Assembly (NCBI GenBank): GCA_902803255.1
Contig: CADCPG010000198.1
Span: forward strand, 1 to 13,033
Direction: 5' to 3'
Origin: an uncultured Ruminococcus sp.
GTDB lineage: Bacteria > Bacillota > Clostridia > Oscillospirales > CAG-272
Length of the DNA: 13,033 nucleotides
Translations under genes and position numbers: made by a program
Shown here: piece after piece, positions 6,749 through 13,033 of the stretch
Layout: each line of letters starts with the position of its first letter
Numbering within the stretch: position 1 is the first letter of the stretch
The notes under the pieces: model-generated
Told to the model about the DNA's origin: nothing
What the model saw: only the letters and a program-made list of their open reading frames with translations
The model's database searches: none

Positions 6749-6777
6749 ATTATATAACTAATGCGGCCGTTTGTCAA
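6749..6777 (-). promoter_or_regulatory. Consensus SigA-type promoter of the leftward operon
   Basis: On the minus strand, TTGACA (6777-6772), a 17-base spacer and TATAAT (6754-6749): both hexamers and the spacing are perfect. An A-tract (AAAAAAA) lies directly upstream of the -35 box and may act as an UP element. The predicted start of transcription is about 6742, which would serve all minus-strand genes down to the left edge. A hairpin CCCGG-AAGA-CCGGG lies within the first 50 bases of the transcript. Confidence 0.88.
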
Positions 6778-6805
6778 TTTTTTTCCTTATATCGCCTTTT
6801 GATTG

Positions 6806-6833
6806 TTGACTTTTTGACAAAAATGGTTATAAT
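6806..6833 (+). promoter_or_regulatory. SigA-type promoter of the rightward unit
   Basis: TTGACT (6806-6811), a 16-base spacer and TATAAT (6828-6833); expected start near 6840. A second TTGAC at 6814 is too close to the -10 box to serve as its -35 box. The promoter is back to back with the leftward one: the two -35 boxes are 28 bases apart. Most likely it drives the lipid kinase, the rhamnosidase and alaS. Confidence 0.8.
6811..6823. promoter_or_regulatory. 13-bp palindrome in the promoter spacer, possible operator
   Basis: TTTTTG-A-CAAAAA is an exact palindrome with 6-bp arms around one central base. It sits almost wholly between the -35 and -10 boxes of the rightward promoter, a common place for repressor operators. 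No regulator gene is nearby. AT-rich sequence makes chance palindromes more likely, so this is tentative. Confidence 0.3.
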
Positions 6834-6839
6834 AAGTTA

Positions 6840-6955
6840 ATTGGATATGAACGGGCGCCGCGGGTCCATCCGCGGGACGGCCGGAAGCCGCATCCGCTCT
6901 CCGGGAGCGCATGCCGCGGCAGTCTCACGCCCGAATAACATGACCGGAGGGCAAA
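6840..6955 (+). other. 5' leader of the rightward transcript
   Basis: About 115 GC-rich bases between the predicted transcription start and the lipid kinase ATG. It holds a direct and inverted CCGCGG pair separated by 6 bases (about 6859-6876) and a hairpin CGCTC-TCCGG-GAGCG at 6895-6909, with no T-run after either. I recognise no riboswitch or T-box. The ribosome binding site GGAGG (6946-6950) lies 5 bases before the ATG. Confidence 0.5.
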
Positions 6956-7825
6956 ATGGCAAATTACCGCATTCTTTACAATTCACTGTCCGGAAACGGG
7001 ACCGGAAAGGAACAGGCGGAGGCGCTGAAAGGAAAGCTTGACGGCAGCCTCGAATTCACCGACATCACCGGAATAGCCGACTACAGGAGCTTCTTCGAAG
7101 AGCTCCCCGCCGGCACGGTCCCCGTGCTCTGCGGAGGCGACGGCACTCTCAACCGCTTCGTCAACGACTGCGAGGCCGCCGGTGCCGTTATCCCGGACGG
7201 CATCCTGTACTACGCCGGAGGCACCGGCAACGACTTCCTCCGCGACCTCGGGATAGCTCCCGGGAGCGATCCCGTGCCGGTCGCGAAATACATACAGGAC
7301 CTGCCCGTCGCCGACATCGAAGGAAAAAAATACCGCTTCTTCAACGGAGTGGGCTTCGGCATCGACGGCTACTGCTGCGAAGAGGGCGACAGGCAGCGCA
7401 GCATCCCCGGCAAGAAGATCAACTACACGTCGATCGCCATCGGCGGACTTCTCGGAAAATACAAACCCCGCGACGTCAGGGTGACCGTCGACGGCGTCGA
7501 ACACTTCTTCCGGAAGGCCTGGCTCGCGCCGGTCATGAAGGGCAGATTCTACGGCGGCGGCATGATGGCCGCGCCGGATCAGGACAGGCTCGACCCCGAA
7601 GGCCTGCTGACCGCGATGATCTTCCACGGTTCGGGCAAGCTCCGCACCCTCATGATCTTCCCCGGGATCTTCAAGGGCGAACACGTAAAGCATACGAAGA
7701 ACATAACCGTGCTCAGGGGGCGCGACATCACCGTCGAGTACTTTGAGCCCACGCCGCTCCAGGTCGACGGCGAAACGGTGTCGGGAGTGAAGGTCTGCCG
7801 CTGCACCGCGGCAAAGAAAGACTGA
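6956..7825 (+). CDS. Diacylglycerol kinase family lipid kinase (YegS/DgkB-like)
   Basis: Soluble ATP-dependent lipid kinase of the DAGK-catalytic-domain family, which phosphorylates diacylglycerol or related lipids at the inner membrane face. In Gram-positives the DgkB branch recycles the diacylglycerol released by lipoteichoic-acid synthesis. Length 289, usual for the family (about 290-310). Motifs: phosphate-loop GGDGTLN at residues 60-66, GGTGNDF at 88-94, FNGVGFGIDG in the middle, and the C-terminal beta-sandwich ending with PTPLQVDGE, where substrate-loop and metal-site residues lie in this fold. There is no membrane segment. The start is well supported by GGAGG. It is first in the rightward unit, and the rhamnosidase follows 43 bases later. 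The exact substrate cannot be told from sequence. Confidence 0.93.
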   Translation: MANYRILYNSLSGNGTGKEQAEALKGKLDGSLEFTDITGIADYRSFFEELPAGTVPVLCGGDGTLNRFVNDCEAAGAVIPDGILYYAGGTGNDFLRDLGIAPGSDPVPVAKYIQDLPVADIEGKKYRFFNGVGFGIDGYCCEEGDRQRSIPGKKINYTSIAIGGLLGKYKPRDVRVTVDGVEHFFRKAWLAPVMKGRFYGGGMMAAPDQDRLDPEGLLTAMIFHGSGKLRTLMIFPGIFKGEHVKHTKNITVLRGRDITVEYFEPTPLQVDGETVSGVKVCRCTAAKKD

Positions 7826-7868
7826 TCGGTCCCCGGCGGAACAGACCACGTGCAAGAGAGGCAGACCC

Positions 7869-10412
7869 ATGAAGCAGGGCAGATTCATTACCCACCCCGA
7901 CCTTTCGGGGAAAAAGTACGACCACCCCTGGAAGAACAAGAAGTTCAACTCCTACGAGCGGGTCTTCGAGCCCGGCGAAGGCATACTGAACGTCAAATGC
8001 GAGTTCACGCCCGACCCGTCGAAGAAGCTTGAATCGGCGACCGTCCGCGCCACCGCGCTCGGGATCTTCGACATGTTCGTCAACGGCATGCGCGTCGTCA
8101 ACTTCGACGGCGACACCGCCTACGCCGACGAACTCAAGCCGGGCTGGACCGACTACCGGTTCAGGGTATTCGAGTTCGAATACGACATCACCGCGCTCTG
8201 CGTCAGCGGAGGCCGCACCGGCAGTTCAAGGAAGAACATCTTCACCGCCGAGGTGTCGCCCGGATGGTGGACAGGCAGGATATCGTTCGGCTTCTACGGC
8301 TCGCTCGCTCCCGCCTTCTGCGGCGAGATCGAGCTTCGCTACCGCGACGGGTCGGCCGAGATCCTGGCGTCGGGAGAGGACTGGGACGCCTCGATCTGCG
8401 GTCCCGTCATGCGCGCCGACATCTGGGACGGCGAATACTATGACGCGACTGTCCCCGAGCCCTCCGTCGTGCCCGAGGCTCACGATTGGAAAAAGGCCGT
8501 CGCCTTTTCCGGATTCTGCGGCAGGATCGAGCCGGTCGCCGGCCCCCGCATCCGCAGCTGCGGCCGGATGATGCTCGACCCCGTCTCGGCGGTCATCCAC
8601 TCGGGAAAGACCGGCAACGGGACCGAATTCGGAAAGATAAACATCCTCTCGAAGAAGACGGGCGACGGCTGCGAGACCGCGAAGCTGAAGCCGGGCGAGG
8701 CCATGATCGTCGATTTCGGCCAGAACATGGTCGGCCGTCCGATGCTCTTCCTCAACGCTCCGCGCGGCACCCGAGTCGAGGTCTTCTTTGCCGAGATGCT
8801 CAACGACAGCGGGGACCCCGGACGCGGCAACGACGGCCCCGAGGGCAGCCTCTACATCAAGAACTACCGCTCCGCCACGGCGCGCCTCGTATACATCGCG
8901 TCGGGCACCGACGAAGTCGAGTTCTACTACCCCACGCACACCTTCTTCGGCTTCCGCTATATCGAGATACGGGCTGACGCCGACCTGTCGGTGATCAACG
9001 TCCGCGGCGACGTCATAAGGTCCGACTGCCCCGAAGGCGGGGATTTCGAGTGCGACGTCCCCGAGGTGAACAGGCTCTTCTCGAACATAGTCTGGGGCAT
9101 GAGGGGCAATTATCTGTCGGTCCCGACCGACTGCCCGCAGCGCGACGAGAGGCTCGGCTGGACGGGCGACACGCAGATCTTCTGCGGAGCCGCGTCGTAT
9201 ATCGCCGACATTCGCGGCTTCATGGACAAATGGCTGACCGACGCCGCGTATTCGCAGGAGGGATTCGGCGGCGCCTACGCCGACGTCATCCCGCGCGTCT
9301 TCACCTCCGAGGGCGGCAACGCCGCCTGGGGCGACGCCCCGCTCGTAGTGACCGACAGGCTCTATATGATGTACGGCGACAAAGAGGCGGTAAGGAAAAA
9401 CTACGCCCCGATGGAAGCCTACATGGACTACCTCTCCCGCTTCGGGCTCGAGGGACCGAACACCGCCTACGGCGACTGGCTAAACTATGACGTGACCGAC
9501 AAGCGCTACATAGCGGTCTGCTACTACGCGCACGACGCCGAACTGATGGCAAAATTCAGCCATATCCTCGGCCTTCGTGACCGCGAGGAGCACTATATGG
9601 AGCTCCGCGAAAAGATCGTCGGGCACTACAGGGATACATACATAAAGGACGGAAAACTGACCGTCGGGACACAGACCGGATATCTGCTCGCCCTGGCCTT
9701 CAATCTCGTCCAGCCCGAACTCCGCGAGAGCTTCATCGCGGCGCTGAAGGAAAAGATAGTATCGAACGGATACACCCTCTCTACCGGGTTCGTCGGGACG
9801 GGCATACTAAACCAGACGCTTTCGAAGGTGGGGCTCGACGGCCTCGCCTACTCGCTGCTCATGCAGGACCGCGACCCGTCGTGGCTCTACTCGGTGAAGC
9901 AGGGCGCGACGACGGTCTGGGAGCGCTGGAACTCCTATACGAAGGAGCGCGGCTTCGGCGACGTAGGAATGAACTCGTTCAACCACTACGCCTACGGGGC
10001 GGTCGCCGAATGGCTCTTCGCGGGCGTATGCGGCATACGTCCCGATCCCATGGACCCCGGATTCCGCAGCTTTATCCTGAAGCCGACGCCCGACTTCCGC
10101 ACCGCCGGCGAAATGCCCGAAGGCGGACGCCGCATGAGGATCGCGAAGGCGTCGTACACCCCGCCGTGCGCCGGCGGAGAAAAGATCGAGAGCGGATGGG
10201 AGATATACGGAGGAAAGACCGTCTACACCTTCCGCATTCCCGAGGGGCTCTCCGCCAAGGTCTCGCTCGTGCCCGGAGACGGCGCGATGAAGGTGAACGG
10301 CCTTGACGTCACTCCGGAAGAGCTCGGAGCCTCGAACGTCTGGGGGCGCACCGAGTTCCGGCTCGGGTCGGGAAGATACCGCATCGAGATACAGAATCCG
10401 AACAAAATCTAA
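7869..10412 (+). CDS. Alpha-L-rhamnosidase, GH78
   Basis: Inverting glycoside hydrolase that releases terminal alpha-L-rhamnose from plant or microbial glycans or glycosides. The 847 residues fit the GH78 layout. An N-terminal beta-sandwich covers about 1-200 (VNGMRVVNFDGDTAYADELKP, DYRFRVFEFEYDIT). A middle beta domain covers about 230-380 (VDFGQNMVGRP, FFAEMLN, THTFFGFRYIEI). The (alpha/alpha)6 barrel covers about 390-735, and a C-terminal beta domain follows (FILKPTPDF onward). The signature DCPQRDERLGWTGD carries Asp421 and Glu427, the likely general acid; Glu685 in TTVWERW is the likely base; His706 lies in FNHYAYG. There is no signal peptide, so it should act inside the cell on imported small rhamnosides. 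AGAGAGG lies 7 bases before the ATG. It stands between a lipid kinase and alaS without any visible sugar transporter or rhamnose-catabolism gene. Confidence 0.96.
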   Translation: MKQGRFITHPDLSGKKYDHPWKNKKFNSYERVFEPGEGILNVKCEFTPDPSKKLESATVRATALGIFDMFVNGMRVVNFDGDTAYADELKPGWTDYRFRVFEFEYDITALCVSGGRTGSSRKNIFTAEVSPGWWTGRISFGFYGSLAPAFCGEIELRYRDGSAEILASGEDWDASICGPVMRADIWDGEYYDATVPEPSVVPEAHDWKKAVAFSGFCGRIEPVAGPRIRSCGRMMLDPVSAVIHSGKTGNGTEFGKINILSKKTGDGCETAKLKPGEAMIVDFGQNMVGRPMLFLNAPRGTRVEVFFAEMLNDSGDPGRGNDGPEGSLYIKNYRSATARLVYIASGTDEVEFYYPTHTFFGFRYIEIRADADLSVINVRGDVIRSDCPEGGDFECDVPEVNRLFSNIVWGMRGNYLSVPTDCPQRDERLGWTGDTQIFCGAASYIADIRGFMDKWLTDAAYSQEGFGGAYADVIPRVFTSEGGNAAWGDAPLVVTDRLYMMYGDKEAVRKNYAPMEAYMDYLSRFGLEGPNTAYGDWLNYDVTDKRYIAVCYYAHDAELMAKFSHILGLRDREEHYMELREKIVGHYRDTYIKDGKLTVGTQTGYLLALAFNLVQPELRESFIAALKEKIVSNGYTLSTGFVGTGILNQTLSKVGLDGLAYSLLMQDRDPSWLYSVKQGATTVWERWNSYTKERGFGDVGMNSFNHYAYGAVAEWLFAGVCGIRPDPMDPGFRSFILKPTPDFRTAGEMPEGGRRMRIAKASYTPPCAGGEKIESGWEIYGGKTVYTFRIPEGLSAKVSLVPGDGAMKVNGLDVTPEELGASNVWGRTEFRLGSGRYRIEIQNPNKI

Positions 10413-10442
10413 TTCAAATCCCAAGGCAGGACTTATACATCA

Positions 10443-13033
10443 ATGCAACCGCTTTCACTCAACGTAATCAGAGAGAGATTCCTCTCGTTTTTCGAATCGA
10501 AGGGCCATCTTAGACTTCCTTCCTTCCCTCTCATTCCCAGAAACGACAAATCGCTTCTGCTCATAAACTCGGGCATGGCCCCGATGAAAAAGTACTTCAC
10601 CGGAGAGGTCACGCCTCCCCGCAACAGGGTCACCACATGCCAGAAGTGCATCCGCACTCCCGACCTCGAGAGAGTCGGGCACACCGCCAGGCACGGCACC
10701 TTCTTCGAGATGCTCGGCAACTTCTCCTTCGGAGACTACTTCAAGGAGGAGGCGATCACCTGGGCGTGGGAGTTCCTCACAAAGGACATGGAGATCCCGG
10801 AGGAGCTGCTCTGGCCGTCGGTATACGAAAAGGACGACGAGGCGTACGCGCTCTGGAGAGACAGGATAGGAGTCCCCGAGAGCCGCATCGTCAGGCTCGG
10901 CAAGGAGGACAACTTCTGGGAGCACGGCCCCGGTCCGTGCGGCCCCTGCACCGAGATCTACTTCGACCGCGGGCCTAAATACGGCTGCGGGAAGCCAGGA
11001 TGCAGACCCGGATGCGACTGTGACCGGTATATGGAGATCTGGAACAACGTCTTCTCGCAGTTCTGCAACGACGGCTGCGGCTGCTACACCGAGCTGGAGC
11101 ACAAGAACATCGATACCGGAATGGGACTCGAGCGCCTCGCCTGCGTACTCCAGGGCGTGGACAACATGTTCGAGGTCGACACCATAAGAAAGATCCTCGA
11201 CAAAGTCTGCGAGATCTCCGGAAAGGAATACGGCAGGGACCCGAAGAACGACATCTCGATCAGGGTCGTGACCGACCACACCAGGAGCGCGATGTTCATG
11301 ATAGCGGACGGCGTACTGCCCTCGAACGAAGGCCGCGGATACGTCCTTCGCCGGATCATCCGGCGCGCCTGCCGCCACGGAAAGCTGCTGGGCATCAAGC
11401 GGCCCTTCCTTGCCGAGACCGTCGTGACCGCCATCGGCGAGAGCTGCGGGGCATATCCCGAGCTCTCGGAGAAACAGGATTTCATCCTCAAGGTCATATC
11501 GGTCGAAGAGGAGAAGTTCGACGCCACCATCGACGCAGGACTGTCGATCCTCGGCGACATGCTGTCGAAGTCCGAGGGTGGCGTGCTCTCGGGAGACGAC
11601 GCCTTCAAGCTTTACGACACCTTCGGCTTCCCGGTCGATCTCACACGCGAGATAGCCGGAGAGCGCGGATTCGAGATCGACGGCGACCGCTTCGCCGAGC
11701 TCATGCAGGGCCAGCGCGACAGAGCCAGGGCCGCCAGGGGCAACGTCGGCGGCTGGGACGAGTCGGCGAAGGACCTGCTCGCAAAGCTCCCGAAGACCGG
11801 TTTCACCGGCTATGAAGAGGAATCTTCCGACGCGAAGGTCGAGGCCATCATCTCGGACAGCGAGCTCGTCGACGAGATCACCGAGGGCGAGTTCACGCTG
11901 GTCCTCGACAGGACGCCCTTCTACGGCGAGGGCGGAGGCCAGGTCGGCGACACCGGTACGGTCGTCGCGGCCGACGGCTCCGATTCGCTCTGCGTGAACG
12001 TCACCGACACGAAGAAGACCGACGGTATATATCTGCACATCTGCTCGCTCGACCACGGGACCGTCAGAGTCGGCGACACAGTGAGGGCGTGCATCGACGG
12101 CGAACGGCGCGCGTCGATAAAGCGCAACCATTCGTCGCTCCATCTGCTGCAGTCGGCGCTGCGCCGCGTTCTCGGCACGCATGTCGAGCAGGCGGGCTCA
12201 TACGTCGACGCCGAACGCGGGCGCTTTGACTTCACCCACTTCTCCGCCCTGACGAAGGACGAACTCGACGCCGTCGAGAACGAGGTCAACAGGGCCATCC
12301 TCGCGGGGCTGCCCGTCGAGACGGTGGTCACCGGCATCGAGGAGGCCAGGAAGATGGGCGCGATGATGCTCTTCGGCGAAAAATACGGAGACGTCGTGCG
12401 CGTCGTGAAAATGGGAGACTTCTCGACCGAGTTCTGCGGAGGCACGCACGTCGACAACACGTCGAAGCTGGGGCTCTTCCGCATCGTGTCCGAATCCTCG
12501 GTAGCGTCTGGAGTGCGCCGGATCGAGGCCGTGACCGGCACGAACGTGCTGGAGTGGTACCGCCTCAAGGAAAAGCTCATCTCCGACACCGCTGCCGAGC
12601 TCAGGGCCCCGAACCCGAACGACATAGCCAGGAAGGCCGCCGCCGTCATGAGCGAGCTCTCGGCCGCGAAGCGCGAGATCGAGGCCCTCGGGGCAAAACT
12701 CGCTGCGACCAGGCTCGACTCGATCCTCGCCGGCGCCGTTAAAGTCGGAAGCACGAGACTCGTGACCGCGAGGCTCGACGGCATGGCGGCTGACGTCGCC
12801 CGCTCGCTCGCCGACAGCATCCGCGCGTCGGGCCCCGACACCGTTGCGGTGCTGGCTGTGACCGACGGCGCGAAGCTGAACTTCATAGCCGTTGCCGGAC
12901 CCGACGCCGTCAAAGCCGGGGCACACGCCGGAAAACTCGTCTCGGCGGTCGCCGCCGTGACCGGAGGCAGAGGCGGAGGCCGTCCCGACAGCGCGATGGC
13001 CGGAGGCCGCGACATCTCCGCCGCGGACGCCGC
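10443..13033 (+). CDS. alaS: Alanyl-tRNA synthetase (3' end cut by window)
   Basis: Charges tRNA-Ala with alanine and clears mis-made Ser- or Gly-tRNA. 863 codons are present out of an expected 875 or so. Class II catalytic domain at the N-terminus (FFESKGH, INSGMAPMKKYF, RTPDLERVGHTARHGTFFEMLGNFSFGDYF read as adjoining blocks, then CGPCTEIYFDRG, NIDTGMGLERL). A tRNA-recognition region follows (TDHTRSAMFMIADG, EGRGYVLRRIIRRACRHG), then FYGEGGGQVGDTG, and the editing domain with zinc ligands HSSLH (His563, His567) and CGGTH (Cys665, His669). The C-Ala domain reaches GGRGGGRPDSAMAGG near the edge. A Cys-rich insertion lies at 182-214. The ATG at 10443 follows 30 bases after the rhamnosidase stop, with only a weak AGGA site about 12 bases away. 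No T-box fits in the gap. Confidence 0.98.
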   Translation, partial: MQPLSLNVIRERFLSFFESKGHLRLPSFPLIPRNDKSLLLINSGMAPMKKYFTGEVTPPRNRVTTCQKCIRTPDLERVGHTARHGTFFEMLGNFSFGDYFKEEAITWAWEFLTKDMEIPEELLWPSVYEKDDEAYALWRDRIGVPESRIVRLGKEDNFWEHGPGPCGPCTEIYFDRGPKYGCGKPGCRPGCDCDRYMEIWNNVFSQFCNDGCGCYTELEHKNIDTGMGLERLACVLQGVDNMFEVDTIRKILDKVCEISGKEYGRDPKNDISIRVVTDHTRSAMFMIADGVLPSNEGRGYVLRRIIRRACRHGKLLGIKRPFLAETVVTAIGESCGAYPELSEKQDFILKVISVEEEKFDATIDAGLSILGDMLSKSEGGVLSGDDAFKLYDTFGFPVDLTREIAGERGFEIDGDRFAELMQGQRDRARAARGNVGGWDESAKDLLAKLPKTGFTGYEEESSDAKVEAIISDSELVDEITEGEFTLVLDRTPFYGEGGGQVGDTGTVVAADGSDSLCVNVTDTKKTDGIYLHICSLDHGTVRVGDTVRACIDGERRASIKRNHSSLHLLQSALRRVLGTHVEQAGSYVDAERGRFDFTHFSALTKDELDAVENEVNRAILAGLPVETVVTGIEEARKMGAMMLFGEKYGDVVRVVKMGDFSTEFCGGTHVDNTSKLGLFRIVSESSVASGVRRIEAVTGTNVLEWYRLKEKLISDTAAELRAPNPNDIARKAAAVMSELSAAKREIEALGAKLAATRLDSILAGAVKVGSTRLVTARLDGMAADVARSLADSIRASGPDTVAVLAVTDGAKLNFIAVAGPDAVKAGAHAGKLVSAVAAVTGGRGGGRPDSAMAGGRDISAADA

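Noticed and set aside
6777..6784. T-run as intrinsic terminator
   Set aside because: No stem precedes it on the plus strand; it is the A-tract upstream of the leftward -35 box.
6841..7041. Plus-strand leader ORF (TTG 6841 or ATG 6847)
   Set aside because: Although its start lies at the predicted +1, it runs 86 bases into the lipid kinase in another frame and has no ribosome binding site; the kinase has a clear GGAGG of its own. Weaker than the minus-strand leader ORF.
6983..7948. 321-codon minus-strand open frame
   Set aside because: Antisense to the lipid kinase, which carries GGDGTLN and GGTGNDF; the shadow shows only Val/Glu/Asp-rich sequence.
10413..10442. T-box or separate promoter for alaS
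   Set aside because: The 30-base gap is far too short for a T-box, and no -35/-10 pair with proper spacing is visible in it.
10455..12182. 575-codon minus-strand open frame
   Set aside because: Antisense shadow of alaS, whose catalytic and editing motifs are unmistakable.
11921..13015. 364-codon minus-strand Ser/Pro/Ala-rich open frame
   Set aside because: Also antisense to alaS; created by GC-rich codon bias.
1..13033. CRISPR array, insertion sequence, tRNA or rRNA, phage or defence genes
   Set aside because: No regularly spaced repeats, transposase motifs, terminal inverted repeats, cloverleaf-like sequences or known defence domains were found on either strand by eye.

Overview
The window reads as chromosomal DNA of a GC-rich member of the Clostridia (Firmicutes), perhaps an uncultured gut or rumen lineage. 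The grounds are a sepF/yggS/yggT division-type cluster, an alanyl-tRNA synthetase with the Cys-rich insertion common in clostridial AlaRS, consensus SigA-type promoters, AGGAGG-type ribosome binding sites, and strong G/C bias at third codon positions. No mobile element, rRNA, tRNA or CRISPR array was seen.

Layout. Two transcription units diverge from a short AT-rich island at about 6740-6840. The leftward unit (minus strand, 6742 to 1) starts at a perfect TTGACA-N17-TATAAT promoter. It reads: a putative 27-aa leader ORF, an unrecognised 388-aa protein, miaA, a membrane-anchored HlyD-like adaptor, yggS, sepF, yggT, and a long Ala/Glu-rich coiled-coil protein cut by the window edge. Gaps are small (from a 1-base TGATG overlap to about 85 bases), so one long operon is likely. 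The rightward unit (plus strand, from about 6840) starts at TTGACT-N16-TATAAT and reads: a diacylglycerol-kinase-family lipid kinase, a GH78 alpha-L-rhamnosidase without signal peptide, and alaS, which runs off the right edge about a dozen codons before its expected end.

How the genes fit. yggS-sepF-yggT is the core of the Gram-positive ylm cluster next to the division genes. SepF anchors FtsZ to the membrane, YggS handles PLP homeostasis, and YggT is a small membrane protein linked to division-site and nucleoid organisation. The last gene of this operon occupies the place where B. subtilis has divIVA (after ylmH, absent here), but its N-terminus is not a recognisable DivIVA lipid-binding domain. 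Upstream, miaA (tRNA A37 prenylation) and the unknown 388-aa gene are tied to the same promoter. The rightward unit mixes lipid metabolism, intracellular rhamnoside hydrolysis and translation; the rhamnosidase looks like an accessory gene lodged between two housekeeping genes.

The points most worth following are the divIVA-position coiled-coil protein, the possible leaderless leader ORF exactly at the predicted transcription start and overlapping the next gene by GTGA, the unrecognised 388-aa protein, and the palindrome in the spacer of the rightward promoter. I see no unmistakable new system; most of the window is ordinary housekeeping sequence.
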